From the NCBI GenBank assembly GCA_017625535.1, contig JAGAKR010000015.1, positions 62,001 through 126,000 on the forward strand: DNA of 64,000 bases. The letters run 5' to 3'. Within the stretch, counting starts at the first letter, position 1. Each line of letters starts with the position of its first letter. The notes beneath the pieces are model-generated. The model worked only from the letters and a program-made list of their open reading frames with translations, was not told the DNA's origin and ran no database searches. Shown in pieces: positions 43,635 to 52,728 of this stretch. This DNA is from Bacteroidales bacterium. Its GTDB lineage: Bacteria > Bacteroidota > Bacteroidia > Bacteroidales > UBA932. The position numbers and the translations under genes were made by a program.

Positions 43635-44201
43635 ATGGAAATAAGTGTTTCTAAAGATTGCATTGCGCAGGCAAAAGAGAAAATGAACAAGGCCATTGCG
43701 CACTTGGAAGATGAATTGAGAAACTTCAGGGCAGGCAAGGCAAATCCTGCTGTATTCAATGCAGTGATGGTAGACTACTACGGCTCTGCAACTCCGCTTC
43801 CACAGGTGGCAAGCATCAATACACCTGATGCAAAGACCATCATCATCCAGCCTTGGGAGAAGAAACTTATCCCTGTAATTGAGAAGGCGATTATGGATGC
43901 AAACCTTGGCTTTACACCTGCAAACAATGGTGAAACCATAAGGATAAATGTCCCTGCACTTACAGAGGAGCGCAGAAAGGATCTTGTAAAACAGGCAAGG
44001 ACTGAGGGCGAGACTGCAAAAGTGAGCGTAAGGAATGCCAGAAGAGAGGTTGTTGATGCACACAAGAAGTACCAGAAAGAGGGTCTTCCAGAGGATGTAT
44101 GCAAAGATGCAGAGGTAACTATCCAGAAAGAGACTGATGCATTCAACAAGAAGATTGATGAGATCATTGCAGCAAAAGAGAAAGAGATAATGACAGTATA
44201 A
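43635..44201 (+). CDS. frr: Ribosome recycling factor
   Basis: A 188-residue RRF, slightly above the usual 185. It splits the post-termination ribosome together with [23 protein letters not shown] and [19 protein letters not shown] are strongly conserved, as is the helical [19 protein letters not shown] stretch (here [15 protein letters not shown]). It is downstream of pyrH and ends the transcript at a strong terminator. Confidence 0.96.
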   Translation: MEISVSKDCIAQAKEKMNKAIAHLEDELRNFRAGKANPAVFNAVMVDYYGSATPLPQVASINTPDAKTIIIQPWEKKLIPVIEKAIMDANLGFTPANNGETIRINVPALTEERRKDLVKQARTEGETAKVSVRNARREVVDAHKKYQKEGLPEDVCKDAEVTIQKETDAFNKKIDEIIAAKEKEIMTV

Positions 44202-44228
44202 CTGTCCGTAAAAAACTGTTTCAAAATT

Positions 44229-44257
44229 GGAGGGTGGCTGAAAAGTCACCCTCTTTT
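44229..44257 (+). terminator. Terminator of pyrH-frr
   Basis: GAGGGTGGCT pairs with AGTCACCCTC (one G-T wobble) around GAAA, then five T. It ends ten bases before the topB start codon. Confidence 0.88.
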
Positions 44258-44266
44258 TACCCGCTT

Positions 44267-46063
44267 ATGATAGTTTGTATAGCAGAGAAGCCATCGGTGG
44301 CAAGGGATATAGCGCAGGTGCTTGGGGCAACGGCCAAAAAGGACGGATATATGGAGGGCAACGGATACAGGGTAACCTGGACATTCGGCCATCTGTGTAC
44401 CCTCAAGGAGCCGCACGACTACACCCCGCAATGGAAAGGTTGGGATATATACAAACTCCCTATGATACCTCCCCGTTTTGGGATAAAGCTCATAGAAAAC
44501 CAGACATACAAGAAGCAGTTCGGCATTATAGAATCAATCTTCAGGGATGCGGAAATGATAGTGAACTGCGGTGATGCCGGGCAGGAGGGAGAACTCATAC
44601 AGCGTTGGGTAATGCAGAAAGCGGGGGCAAAGTGTCCTGTAAAGAGGCTCTGGATATCATCCCTTACAGAAGAGGCCATAAGGGAGGGGTTCAGGAACCT
44701 TAAGGACGAGGCAGACTACCAGTCGTTGTATGAAGCCGGTCTGGCCCGTGCAATAGGGGACTGGCTGCTGGGAATGAACGCCACCCGCCTCTATACACTC
44801 AAATATGGGATGAACCGCCAGGTTCTCTCCATAGGGAGGGTGCAGACACCCACCCTGGCGCTAATTGTAAACCGCCATCTGGAGATACAGAACTTTGTGC
44901 CCCAGACATACTGGGAACTGAAGACTATCTATCGGGAAACTGCATTTGCTGCCACAAAAGGGAAATTCACCACAAAAGAGGAGGGGGAACAGTTCCTCCA
45001 GAGCATTGTGGGGAATGACTTTACTGTTACAGATGTAACCCACAAGAAGGGTACGGAGTATGCTCCAAGGCTTTTTGACCTCACCTCCCTGCAGGTTGAG
45101 TGCAACAGGAAGTTCGGCTATTCTGCAGAGGATACCCTGCAGACCATCCAATCTCTGTATGAGAAGAAGATAACCACCTACCCAAGGGTGGATACAACAT
45201 ATCTGAGTGATGACATCTACCCCAAATGCGGCGGAATCCTCAACGGCCTTACAGAGTATGCCCATCTGCTGCAGCCCCTGAGAGGAAAGAAACTTTCAAA
45301 GAGCAAAAAAGTGTTCGACTCCTCAAAGGTAACAGACCACCACGCCATAATCCCAACCGGAGTGCAGCAGCAGAACCTTTCGGATATGGAAAGGAGGGTG
45401 TTTGATCTGGTGGCCAGAAGATTCATTGCAGTTTTTTATCCCGACAGCAAAGTCTCCACAACCACCATACTTGGAAAAGTTGCCGATGTGGAGTTCAAGA
45501 CATCGGGAAAACAGATATTGGAGCAGGGGTGGAGGGCAGTCTTTGCCACAGACAAAGGAAACCAGGGGGATGATGAGAAAGAGGGGGAGCAGGAGAAGAC
45601 CCTCCCTGCATTTGAAAAAGGGGAGAGCGGTCCCCACAAGCCTGAACTGGCGGAGAAACATACCCAGCCACCCAAGCCATACACAGAGGCAACCCTGCTC
45701 AGGGCAATGGAGACCGCAGGAAAACTGGTTGAGGATGAAGAGTTGAGGGATGCCCTTAAGGAGAACGGCATTGGACGCCCGTCAACCAGGGCGGCAATAA
45801 TAGGCACCCTGTTCAAGAGGGAGTATATCCGCAAGGAGAAAAAGAACCTGCATCCCACCCAAACGGGAATAGAACTCATCTCACTCATAAAGGAGGAACT
45901 TCTCAAATCAGCACAGCTTACCGGAATATGGGAGAAGAAACTGAGGGAGATAGAGAAGAAGAACTACCCGGCGGCCCAATTCCTGCAGGAATTGAAGGAT
46001 ATGGTTACGGAGATTGTAACTACGGTGCGCAGGGATACAGAAAACAGAAGAAGGCAGCTGTAG
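44267..46063 (+). CDS. topB: DNA topoisomerase III (type IA)
   Basis: From ATG 44267 the enzyme has 598 residues; an earlier ATG at 44234 lies inside the frr terminator and is rejected. TOPRIM motifs: MIVCIAEKPSVARDIAQVLG at the start and NCGDAGQEGELIQRW near residue 103. IGRVQTPTLALIVNRH precedes the active site. The catalytic tyrosine is in TTYPRVDTTYLSDD near residue 304. ATLLRAMETAGKLV and GIGRPSTRAAIIGTL near the end fit TopB. A C-terminal zinc domain is absent. It decatenates DNA during replication and recombination. Confidence 0.93.
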   Translation: MIVCIAEKPSVARDIAQVLGATAKKDGYMEGNGYRVTWTFGHLCTLKEPHDYTPQWKGWDIYKLPMIPPRFGIKLIENQTYKKQFGIIESIFRDAEMIVNCGDAGQEGELIQRWVMQKAGAKCPVKRLWISSLTEEAIREGFRNLKDEADYQSLYEAGLARAIGDWLLGMNATRLYTLKYGMNRQVLSIGRVQTPTLALIVNRHLEIQNFVPQTYWELKTIYRETAFAATKGKFTTKEEGEQFLQSIVGNDFTVTDVTHKKGTEYAPRLFDLTSLQVECNRKFGYSAEDTLQTIQSLYEKKITTYPRVDTTYLSDDIYPKCGGILNGLTEYAHLLQPLRGKKLSKSKKVFDSSKVTDHHAIIPTGVQQQNLSDMERRVFDLVARRFIAVFYPDSKVSTTTILGKVADVEFKTSGKQILEQGWRAVFATDKGNQGDDEKEGEQEKTLPAFEKGESGPHKPELAEKHTQPPKPYTEATLLRAMETAGKLVEDEELRDALKENGIGRPSTRAAIIGTLFKREYIRKEKKNLHPTQTGIELISLIKEELLKSAQLTGIWEKKLREIEKKNYPAAQFLQELKDMVTEIVTTVRRDTENRRRQL

Positions 46064-46080
46064 GGCTGCCTTCTCACTTT
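46049..46080. terminator. Hairpin shared by topB and pgk ends
   Basis: AGAAGGCAGC (46049-46058) pairs with GCTGCCTTCT (46065-46074) and overlaps the topB stop codon. On the minus strand it is followed by TCTGTTTTCTG, so it may terminate pgk better than topB. Confidence 0.6.
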
Positions 46081-46097
46081 ATAATGTATCCAAGGTA

Positions 46098-47354
46098 CTA
46101 CTCTCTGATAGCCTTGATGCCTGGAAGCTCAATACCCTCAAGGTACTCAAGCATTGCACCGCCACCGGTAGATACGTAGCTTACTTTGTCTGCATAACCC
46201 ATCTGGGTAACGGCTGCAACTGAATCACCGCCGCCTACAAGGGTAAATGCACCTTTCTCTGAAGTTACCTTTGCAAGAATCTCTGCAATGTAGTTTGTTC
46301 CTTTTGCAAAGTTAGGCATCTCAAATACACCTACAGGACCGTTCCAAAGGATAGTCTTTGAGTTCATGAGAACCTCCTCCCAAACTGCAAGGGTTGCAGG
46401 AGCCGCATCCATACCCTCCCAACCGTCTGGAATCTCAAAGTTGTTCACAATCTGTGTGTTTGCATCATTTGAGAAATCATCTGCAATCACAACCTCTTTA
46501 GAGAAGTATAGTTTTACACCTTTCTCCTCTGCCTTTTTCATAATGTTGAGTGCAAGTTCCATCTGGTCATCCTCGCAAAGTGAACGGCCAATCTTGCCAC
46601 CCTGTGCCTTAACGAAGGTATAAACCATACCGCCGCCGATGATCATATTGTCGCATACATCAAACAGGTGCTCAATGATGCCAATCTTTGAAGAAACCTT
46701 TGCACCGCCAATGATTGCAGTTACAGGGTGCTCGCCATTGTTAAGAACTGTATCAATAGCCTTTATCTCGCCCTCCATAATGTAACCGAACATCTTGTCG
46801 TTAGGGAAGTATTTTGCAATAAGGGCTGTAGAAGCGTGTGCGCGGTGTGCAGTACCGAATGCATCATTGATGTAGCAGTCTGCATATGAAGCCAAAGTCT
46901 TCACAAACTCTTTCTGGCTCTCTTTAACCTGAGCCTTTGCCTCTTTCTTCTGCTCGTCTGTAGCATCCTCTGCCAATCCGCGTGGTTTGCCCTCCTCCTC
47001 TGCGTAGAAACGCAAGTTCTCAAGAAGAAGAACCTCACCTGGCTTAAGTGCTGCAGCAGCCTCCTGGGCTTTCATACAGTCATCACAGAACTGGATCTTT
47101 GTACCAACGAGCTCCTCAATTCTGTAGATGATATGTTTCAATGAGAATTTCTCAGTAACACCTTTTGGTCTGCCAAGATGTGACATAAGGATAAGTGCGC
47201 CGCCACCTGCAAGAACTTTCTTGATGGTAGGGATTGCAGCCCTGATTCTGGTGTCATCTGTAATCTTGAAATTGCTGTCCAGTGGAACGTTAAAATCAAC
47301 CCTTGCAATGGCCTTTTTGCCCGCAAAGTTGTAAGTTTCAATACTCTGTTGCAT
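46098..47354 (-). CDS. pgk: Phosphoglycerate kinase
   Basis: A 418-residue glycolytic enzyme that transfers phosphate from 1,3-bisphosphoglycerate to ADP. The signature [11 protein letters not shown] is near residue 17 and [17 protein letters not shown] near 58. [11 protein letters not shown] and [13 protein letters not shown] lie in the C-terminal lobe. ATG at 47354 starts the normal N terminus; the longer frame would run into the promoter. Codon use suggests high expression. It has its own full promoter at 47400-47431. Confidence 0.97.
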   Translation of the reverse strand: MQQSIETYNFAGKKAIARVDFNVPLDSNFKITDDTRIRAAIPTIKKVLAGGGALILMSHLGRPKGVTEKFSLKHIIYRIEELVGTKIQFCDDCMKAQEAAAALKPGEVLLLENLRFYAEEEGKPRGLAEDATDEQKKEAKAQVKESQKEFVKTLASYADCYINDAFGTAHRAHASTALIAKYFPNDKMFGYIMEGEIKAIDTVLNNGEHPVTAIIGGAKVSSKIGIIEHLFDVCDNMIIGGGMVYTFVKAQGGKIGRSLCEDDQMELALNIMKKAEEKGVKLYFSKEVVIADDFSNDANTQIVNNFEIPDGWEGMDAAPATLAVWEEVLMNSKTILWNGPVGVFEMPNFAKGTNYIAEILAKVTSEKGAFTLVGGGDSVAAVTQMGYADKVSYVSTGGGAMLEYLEGIELPGIKAIRE

Positions 47355-47399
47355 TTCTTGTCTTATTTTGTTGTTATCGTTTTCTCCAATTAAGCGGGG

Positions 47400-47431
47400 C
47401 AAAAATAAGAAAATAGTTCAAACCATTCAAA
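47400..47431 (-). promoter_or_regulatory. Promoter of pgk
   Basis: On the minus strand TTTG (CAAA at 47428-47431) is followed after 20 bases by TATTTTTG (CAAAAATA at 47400-47407), 45 bases before the ATG. Confidence 0.7.
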
Positions 47432-47440
47432 TATTTGCCC

Positions 47441-47448
47441 TATCTTTG
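47441..47448 (+). promoter_or_regulatory. -7 element of the methyltransferase gene
   Basis: TATCTTTG lies 36 bases before the ATG at 47485, back-to-back with the pgk promoter. No TTG is seen at the expected distance. Confidence 0.45.
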
Positions 47449-47484
47449 GACTTTATAACCATTAGAAAGGCAATAAGTTGTAAT

Positions 47485-48435
47485 ATGATATTGGAATCAC
47501 CCCAGAACTGGAAAGACTACGAACTCATAGACTCTGGAAATTTTGAGAAACTGGAGCGTTTCGGCTCCTTTATCCTGGCAAGGCCTGAGCCAAAGGCTCT
47601 ATGGAAACCGTCACTCCCTGCAAAAGAGTGGGAAAAACTGGCCCACACAAGATTTACTGCAGGAGCAGGATTCGGCAAGAGCGGCAAAGAGGACACCGGA
47701 ACCTGGAAGATGCTCAAAAAGATGCCTGAGCAGTGGTACATAAGGTATAATCTTCCCGATAACTCTTTCAAGCTCCGCCTTGGACTCACATCATTCAAGC
47801 ACGTGGGTGTTTTCCCTGAGCAGAGCCCGAACTGGGAGTTCATATATGCCCAGTCCAAGAGGCTTGTGGAGAAATTCCAGGCAAAAGGAATTGACCCTGT
47901 AACCGGAACGGTAAAGAGACCTAAGGTGCTCAACCTGTTTGCATATACCGGTGCCGCATCACTGGCAGCAAGATGTGCCGGTGCTGACACAACCCACCTC
48001 GATTCTGTAAGGCAGGTGGTTACCTGGGCAAAGGGGAATATGGAGAGCAGCAACCTTGACAACATCCGCTGGGTGGTTGAGGATGCCCTCAAATTTGCCA
48101 AAAGGGAGGCCAAGAGGGGCAACCTGTACAACGGACTTATAATGGATCCGCCAGCCTATGGACACGGCCCCGACGGAGAGAAATGGAAACTGGATGAACT
48201 CCTCTACGAGTTCCTGCAGGAGGTTGCCAGGATTCTGGCACCGGAAGATGCCTTTATGGTGCTCAACCTCTACTCAAACGGTTACTCCGCAATGCTGGGC
48301 GATACAGCCGTAAGAAGTGCGTTCGGTATGCTTGGAGGAAAAGGGAAAGGGGAACTCACCTGCGGGGAACTGCTCCTGAAGGACAGTTTCGGGAAGGCCA
48401 TTCCATTGAGTGTATTTTCAAGGCTGGTAAGATAA
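47485..48435 (+). CDS. Class I SAM-dependent methyltransferase (RlmI-like C-terminal domain)
   Basis: ATG at 47485 gives 316 residues and avoids overlap with the pgk promoter. SAM motif VLNLFAYTGAASLAARCAGA is near residue 154, the acidic motif THLDSVRQVVTWAKGN follows, then NIRWVVEDALKFAK and the catalytic-loop IMDPPAYGHGPDG. This order matches the SAM domain of 23S rRNA (cytosine) methyltransferases of the RlmI/RlmK group, but the N-terminal PUA domain is missing. The substrate is probably RNA; which position is not known. lgt follows after 25 bases. Confidence 0.8.
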   Translation: MILESPQNWKDYELIDSGNFEKLERFGSFILARPEPKALWKPSLPAKEWEKLAHTRFTAGAGFGKSGKEDTGTWKMLKKMPEQWYIRYNLPDNSFKLRLGLTSFKHVGVFPEQSPNWEFIYAQSKRLVEKFQAKGIDPVTGTVKRPKVLNLFAYTGAASLAARCAGADTTHLDSVRQVVTWAKGNMESSNLDNIRWVVEDALKFAKREAKRGNLYNGLIMDPPAYGHGPDGEKWKLDELLYEFLQEVARILAPEDAFMVLNLYSNGYSAMLGDTAVRSAFGMLGGKGKGELTCGELLLKDSFGKAIPLSVFSRLVR

Positions 48436-48460
48436 AGGAATAATTTGTCGGGAAAAAGAT

Positions 48461-49300
48461 ATGATGCTTTTTGTGAATTGGGATGTTGATCCCATCCTCC
48501 TGCATGTTGGAGGATTCCAACTGAGGTATTATGGCCTGCTTTTCATTGTAGGCTTCTATCTGGGATTTTATATGTTCAGGTATTTCTTCCGCAGGGAGGG
48601 GAAACCTGTTGAACTGCTTGACACCCTCCTTTGGGTGCTCATTTTGTGTACAATTGTGGGGGCGCGTCTGGGACATGTGCTTTTTTACCAGCCGGGGTAT
48701 TATCTGGCCAACCCGGGCGAGATACTTAAGGTTTGGGAAGGTGGACTTGCCAGCCACGGCGGTACCATAGCAATTATAATTGGAATGTGGTGGTTTGTAA
48801 AGAAATATGGCCGCAGATATGACTTCAGTTATTTATGGCTGCTCGACCGTCTTGCCATTGCAACCGCCTTTGCCGCCATGTTCATCAGATTGGGTAACCT
48901 TATGAACTCGGAAATCTATGGCCACGAAACTTCACTCCCTTGGGGATTCATATTCCTGCAGAACGGAGAAACGGTTGCCAAACACCCTACCCAGCTGTAC
49001 GAGGCATTGTGTTATCTGGGCACCGGTATAATCCTGTTCTGCCTGTACAGATACGCACTGCCTAAAATAAAGGAAGGACTCCTGTTGGGCATTTTCTTCA
49101 TTGGTATTTTCTTCTCCAGATTCCTCATTGAATTTGTAAAGGAGAACCAGGTAGGCTTTGAAGAGGGGATGGCCCTGAATATGGGACAGCTGCTCAGTAT
49201 TCCGTTTGTGCTGCTGGGAATCTTCCTAATAGTGCGCAGCTTCAGACCAGGGACACCTCCGGCGCTCTCTGTACCGCAGAAAGTGAATGGAAAGAAATAG
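48461..49300 (+). CDS. lgt: Phosphatidylglycerol-prolipoprotein diacylglyceryl transferase
   Basis: A 279-residue inner-membrane enzyme that attaches diacylglycerol to the lipobox cysteine of prolipoproteins. Seven hydrophobic segments are visible. Conserved residues occur in LRYYGLLFIVGFYLGFYMF, GARLGHVLFY, GGLASHGGTIA and the Lgt signature FIRLGNLMNSEIYGHETSLP (arginine near residue 144). QLYEALCYLG and RFLIEFVKENQ close the family pattern. It serves the many lipoproteins in this window (GldH, LptE, DUF4136 and others). Confidence 0.95.
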   Translation: MMLFVNWDVDPILLHVGGFQLRYYGLLFIVGFYLGFYMFRYFFRREGKPVELLDTLLWVLILCTIVGARLGHVLFYQPGYYLANPGEILKVWEGGLASHGGTIAIIIGMWWFVKKYGRRYDFSYLWLLDRLAIATAFAAMFIRLGNLMNSEIYGHETSLPWGFIFLQNGETVAKHPTQLYEALCYLGTGIILFCLYRYALPKIKEGLLLGIFFIGIFFSRFLIEFVKENQVGFEEGMALNMGQLLSIPFVLLGIFLIVRSFRPGTPPALSVPQKVNGKK

Positions 49301-49302
49301 AA

Positions 49303-49332
49303 AAAGGGACCTCCAACGGTCCCTTTCATTTT
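49303..49332. terminator. Terminator between lgt and the YbaK-type gene
   Basis: AAAGGGACC pairs with GGTCCCTTT around TCCAAC, followed on the plus strand by CATTTTAT. The A-run on the left arm would allow it to serve the convergent gene as well. Confidence 0.75.
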
Positions 49333-49340
49333 ATAAGCCA

Positions 49341-49868
49341 CTAAGCTTCGTCATACAGGTCCAGGAATTCATACTCCCCTCCCCAATCCTGGAGGAACCT
49401 CATGAAATCCTCATTCTTCACCACAAGGCTGGCGGTATTGTCGTTTGGGTGGAAACTGAGCAAAGGACATTGCTGCAGGTTCTTGTCCAAAAACAATTTC
49501 ACCTCTTTGTTCACATCATTTATAAGGCCGAACGGTGAAACCGAACCGGGTCTTAGTCCAAGATATTTCTCCATCCTCTGTTCAGAAGCAAAACTCAACT
49601 TACCCTGTCTGAGCATCTTCTCTATCTGGTGTATAGCCATCTGCTGGTGGCACTCAAGTACCACAAGGTAATGTTTGTTCCCTTTGTGATTCCTGAAAAA
49701 CAGGTTCTTGCAATGGGTTGAAGGGAGGTCTTTCCAGTACTCCAGAGCCATCTCAATTGTGGGGAGCGGCGGATGCTCATACATATCATAGGAGATACCC
49801 AACTCATCAAGTTTGGCAAGCACCTTCTGCCTGCGTGCCAGCTGTTCCTGCTGTATCTGTTCTTCCAT
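49341..49868 (-). CDS. YbaK/ProX-type aminoacyl-tRNA editing protein
   Basis: A 175-residue protein of the prolyl-tRNA editing family, which hydrolyses Ala or Cys wrongly attached to tRNA-Pro. LGISYDMYEHPPLPTIEMAL, CKNLFFRNHKGNKHYLVVL and GLRPGSVSPFGLIND (the conserved GS-x-SPF loop) are characteristic of the ProXp-ala/PrdX subgroup. It acts as a free-standing domain. It lies downstream of the SGNH hydrolase gene (5-base gap) and converges on lgt. Confidence 0.85.
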   Translation of the reverse strand: MEEQIQQEQLARRQKVLAKLDELGISYDMYEHPPLPTIEMALEYWKDLPSTHCKNLFFRNHKGNKHYLVVLECHQQMAIHQIEKMLRQGKLSFASEQRMEKYLGLRPGSVSPFGLINDVNKEVKLFLDKNLQQCPLLSFHPNDNTASLVVKNEDFMRFLQDWGGEYEFLDLYDEA

Positions 49869-49873
49869 ACCCT

Positions 49874-51007
49874 TTATTTTATATATTTCATCAAAAATTT
49901 TGCAAACCTCTGGAATCCCAGGTCTGTCATATGCACTCCGTCAACTGTACCCTCGTGGTCAGGGCCTATAGGGGATTTCTTCATATTTCCGTTTGCGTAT
50001 GCATCTATATAGCGGACATTGTACCCCTCTTTCCTGAATTTCTCTGCAAACTCCTTCCAAAGTGCATTCTCCTCCTGTGTATCTTTATGGAACTGTGCAT
50101 CCAGATATTGGTAAGGGTAGCAGTAGTTTGAAACCATAAGGATAGGGACATCGGGATTGGCAGAGGCAATTGCACGGATAAAATGCTCTGTACTGTCCTT
50201 TACAATCTGCGAGGTGCAGTTTGCAAGGCAGTCTATAACAAACATAGATGCCTTTATGGTTGCAATTTTGTCTCCCAGCACCTTGTCCATACGGCCGTTG
50301 CCGCTGAATCCAAGGTTAATTGTCTCCCTGTGCAGTTCCCTTTCAATGATTGCAGGATATGCCATTCCCGGACGGGTTGCACATCCCCCCTGGGTTACAC
50401 TTGTGCCGTAGAATACAATCGGCAAGTTGTTTTTGCTTGGAACAAGATCTGCCACATGAGGCTTCTCAATTACCGCTGTGGAATCAATTCCTATAGAGAG
50501 ATTTATTACCCCATCATACAGAGGCAGGTACATTATGTACTCCCTCATCTGCCCGTCCATCCTGCGGATGAACACATTCTTGGGATTCTTGCCGTACGGC
50601 TGTCCTGCTCCCACAAAAAACCACTCGCCATCTTCAAGGGTATATAGATCCAGCCCCTTCACTCCGGTAGGGGTCATATGGGCCATACCAAAATTGTTCA
50701 GAGGCTGCCACTCTGCTCCAATGCATTTTGAATTGGTGCGGAAACGGATTGCCAGACCTGCAGAGTTCTGCCCCAAATCCCATTTTGCTTTCCTTAAAGT
50801 ATGCTGTATATCGGCAGGGAGACGGGTAAAAAATCCGTCACTTATAGTGTCATTCTGCCTTACACAATCCTGGAACCCCTTTCCAAGTACAGGAAGCCCA
50901 AGCTCCCTTACATCATAATACTTGAGCTCAGAAGCCTTCTGGGCATAAACATTTGCAGAGAGCACCAGCACCGCTGCAAAAAGCATCATCCTAAAAATGT
51001 TCTTCAT
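49874..51007 (-). CDS. Secreted SGNH/GDSL hydrolase with N-terminal beta domain
   Basis: From ATG 51007 the protein has 377 residues and a signal peptide (MKNIFRMMLFAAVLVLSANVYA). Residues about 50-185 form a beta-sandwich typical of SGNH_N. The hydrolase follows: block I FYGTSVTQGGCATRPGMAY (Ser near 205), block II INLGFSGNGRMD, and the C-terminal DGVHMTDLGF carrying the Asp and His. It probably deacylates a carbohydrate or lipid in the periplasm. It follows miaA by 31 bases on the same strand. Confidence 0.85.
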   Translation of the reverse strand: MKNIFRMMLFAAVLVLSANVYAQKASELKYYDVRELGLPVLGKGFQDCVRQNDTISDGFFTRLPADIQHTLRKAKWDLGQNSAGLAIRFRTNSKCIGAEWQPLNNFGMAHMTPTGVKGLDLYTLEDGEWFFVGAGQPYGKNPKNVFIRRMDGQMREYIMYLPLYDGVINLSIGIDSTAVIEKPHVADLVPSKNNLPIVFYGTSVTQGGCATRPGMAYPAIIERELHRETINLGFSGNGRMDKVLGDKIATIKASMFVIDCLANCTSQIVKDSTEHFIRAIASANPDVPILMVSNYCYPYQYLDAQFHKDTQEENALWKEFAEKFRKEGYNVRYIDAYANGNMKKSPIGPDHEGTVDGVHMTDLGFQRFAKFLMKYIK

Positions 51008-51038
51008 AATTATATCTTTAATTTTTCTTCCCGACAAC

Positions 51039-51944
51039 TTATCTCTTTACCCAATGTATCTCCACCCCTTTCCTCTCCATTCCCCTGAACCAGGTCATCT
51101 GCCTTTTGGCAAACTGATGGATGGCAGTCCCCAGCCCTTTCACCATCTGGTCATATGAAAGTTCGCCCATTATATATTGTGTAAGGAATTTGTACTCCAA
51201 TCCATAATATATGAGGTTCTCTGCAGGGATGCCGCTCTCCAGCAGCCTCTTCACCTCATCCACCATCCCCTCTTCAAGACGGGCCTGCAGACGGGCATCT
51301 ATACGGGCATTGCGGGTGTCGCGGTCTACATCCACCCCAATGAAAAGCACTTTCTGTGGCAGCGGAAGGGGCTCCCTCTGCTCCCCTTGTGCCATCTCAA
51401 TCTCTATTGCCCTTATCACCCTTTTCTTTGTGTCCCAATCTGTACTATTGTGCGGCTTTTCCCCTTTGGCAGCCTTCAGTTCCTTGAGCATCTGCACCAG
51501 TTCCTCCATAGGCTTGGGTTCCAGGCGGGTGCGGAGTTCTTCGTCGGGAAGAACCTCATAAAGTTCATATCCTCTGGTGGCCGCCTCTATGTAGAGGCCA
51601 GACCCTCCGCAGATTATTGGGAAACAGCCCCTCTCCAGAATGTTGGTGTAGGCTTTTGAGAAATCTCTCTGGTATTCAAAGATGTTGTACTTTGTACCGG
51701 CATCTACTATATCCACAAGGTGTACAGGCACTTCCCCGTATTCTGCAAGATCCTTTCCGGTTCCTATATCCATTCCGCGGTAAACCTGACGGCTGTCTGC
51801 AGAGAGTATCTCACAGGGTTTCCACTGTGCAGAGAGGGTACGGGCCAGTTCTACGGCAAATCTTGTTTTGCCGCTGGCTGTAGGTCCAAGGATACATACA
51901 GCATCCCACCCCCCTTGTTTTATTGAACCTGTTATCTGCTCCAT
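51039..51944 (-). CDS. miaA: tRNA dimethylallyltransferase
   Basis: A 301-residue enzyme that adds an isopentenyl group to A37 of tRNAs reading UNN codons. P-loop [17 protein letters not shown] is near residue 18. [19 protein letters not shown] and [19 protein letters not shown] follow, and the end has [16 protein letters not shown] at 51944 is used; the slightly longer frame needs GTG. It is divergent from smpB, 50 bases apart; CAAAGTTA at 51961-51968 is a -7 box on the minus strand for miaA. Confidence 0.95.
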   Translation of the reverse strand: MEQITGSIKQGGWDAVCILGPTASGKTRFAVELARTLSAQWKPCEILSADSRQVYRGMDIGTGKDLAEYGEVPVHLVDIVDAGTKYNIFEYQRDFSKAYTNILERGCFPIICGGSGLYIEAATRGYELYEVLPDEELRTRLEPKPMEELVQMLKELKAAKGEKPHNSTDWDTKKRVIRAIEIEMAQGEQREPLPLPQKVLFIGVDVDRDTRNARIDARLQARLEEGMVDEVKRLLESGIPAENLIYYGLEYKFLTQYIMGELSYDQMVKGLGTAIHQFAKRQMTWFRGMERKGVEIHWVKR

Positions 51945-51979
51945 ACGTTGTACAATCACACAAAGTTAGTTTTTTTTAC

Positions 51980-51987
51980 TACATTTG
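51980..51987 (+). promoter_or_regulatory. -7 element of smpB
   Basis: TACATTTG ends seven bases before the smpB ATG at 51995, predicting an almost leaderless mRNA. No -33 TTG is found at normal distance. Confidence 0.5.
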
Positions 51988-51994
51988 CGCCGTT

Positions 51995-52447
51995 ATGCCT
52001 AAAGCAAAAAGCAAAATAGAGATCAAAAACAGAAGGGCCGGTTTTGAGTATGAATTCCTCGACAACTACACCGCAGGAATAGTGCTCACAGGTACCGAGA
52101 TAAAATCCATCAGGGCCGGAAAGGCTTCCCTGGTGGACAGCTACTGCTATTTTGTAAGGGGTGAACTGTATGTCAAGAACATGCACGTTTCGGAGTACTG
52201 GTGGGGGACCTGGAACGCCCACGATCCAAAGCGCGACCGCAAACTGCTGCTCAACCGCAAGGAACTCCGCAAACTGGAGCGGGCCACCAAAGAGAAAGGG
52301 CTTACAATTGTGGCCACCCGCCTGTTCATTGCAGAGAACGGCTACGCCAAACTGAACATCTCCCTTGCAAAAGGAAAACGAGAATACGACAAGCGCAACA
52401 CCATAAAGGAGAAGGATATGCGCAGGGATATGGAGAGAGGATATTAA
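51995..52447 (+). CDS. smpB: SmpB, tmRNA-binding protein
   Basis: A 150-residue SmpB. It binds tmRNA and brings it to stalled ribosomes. [40 protein letters not shown] and the loop [20 protein letters not shown] are conserved. The C-terminal tail [20 protein letters not shown] carries the basic residues used for decoding. ATG at 51995 fits; the longer frame overlaps miaA. The tmRNA gene itself is not found nearby. Confidence 0.97.
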   Translation: MPKAKSKIEIKNRRAGFEYEFLDNYTAGIVLTGTEIKSIRAGKASLVDSYCYFVRGELYVKNMHVSEYWWGTWNAHDPKRDRKLLLNRKELRKLERATKEKGLTIVATRLFIAENGYAKLNISLAKGKREYDKRNTIKEKDMRRDMERGY

Positions 52448-52477
52448 AAAAGGGACCGGCAACGGTCCCTTTTTTAT
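52446..52477 (+). terminator. Terminator of smpB
   Basis: AAAAAAGGGACCG pairs with CGGTCCCTTTTTT around GCAA, a 13-bp stem followed by T. It overlaps the smpB stop codon by two bases and is immediately followed by the tandem repeat array. Confidence 0.92.
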
Positions 52478-52680
52478 TTTGTGCTCAAATGAGGCATTTT
52501 CTGCACCGGAATCTGCTCCGAGTGGAGTTTTGTGCTCAAAAGAGGTCTTTTTTGCACCGGAATTTGCTCCGTGTGGAGTTTTGTGCAAAAATGAGTGCTT
52601 TTCTGCACAAAAACCTGCAACTGATGGAACTTTGTGCAGAATTATGATGTTTTCTGCACAAAGTTGCCATTAGTCAGTTT
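52477..52680. repeat. Four-copy 51-bp tandem repeat with internal hairpins
   Basis: Units start at 52477, 52528, 52579 and 52630, exactly 51 bases apart. Units 1 and 2 differ at six positions; units 3 and 4 are more diverged. In units 1 and 2 CACCGGA pairs with TCCG-x-GTG (one bulged base); the differences between them avoid this stem and include one in its loop and one at its bulge. In units 3 and 4 the unit start pairs with a later segment: TTTTGTGCA with TGCACAAAA, and CTTTGTGCA with TGCACAAAG, the outer pair changing from T-A to C-G. The array lies between the smpB terminator and the gcvP stop codon. It is open in more than one frame but no protein is supported. Confidence 0.85.
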
Positions 52681-52728
52681 TTACCGGTGACAGATATAAT
52701 CTTACCGGTACAGGTTACAGATATAAAT
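52681..52728. repeat. Two imperfect direct repeats (TTACCGGT ... ACAGATATAA) after gcvP
   Basis: TTACCGGT occurs at 52681-52688 and 52702-52709; ACAGATATAA at 52690-52699 and 52717-52726. The second copy has a few extra bases between the blocks. The segment abuts the gcvP stop codon and the tandem array. Confidence 0.6.

Noticed and set aside
43629..44249. 206-codon open frame antisense to frr
   Set aside because: It mirrors frr exactly, crosses the frr terminator and is rich in Cys/Leu as expected of a reverse-strand shadow.
52479..52673. Open frame of 64 codons through the 51-bp tandem repeats (17-residue repeats)
   Set aside because: 51 is a multiple of three, so frames stay open by periodicity. 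Opposite-strand frames are open as well, there is no promoter or RBS after the smpB terminator, and the changes follow hairpin structure rather than codons.
52477..52680. CRISPR array
   Set aside because: The units are contiguous with no unique spacers, and no cas genes occur in the window.
52448..52728. tmRNA gene next to smpB
   Set aside because: No tRNA-Ala-like ends, no tag-peptide frame and no GGGGCTGA-type start are present.
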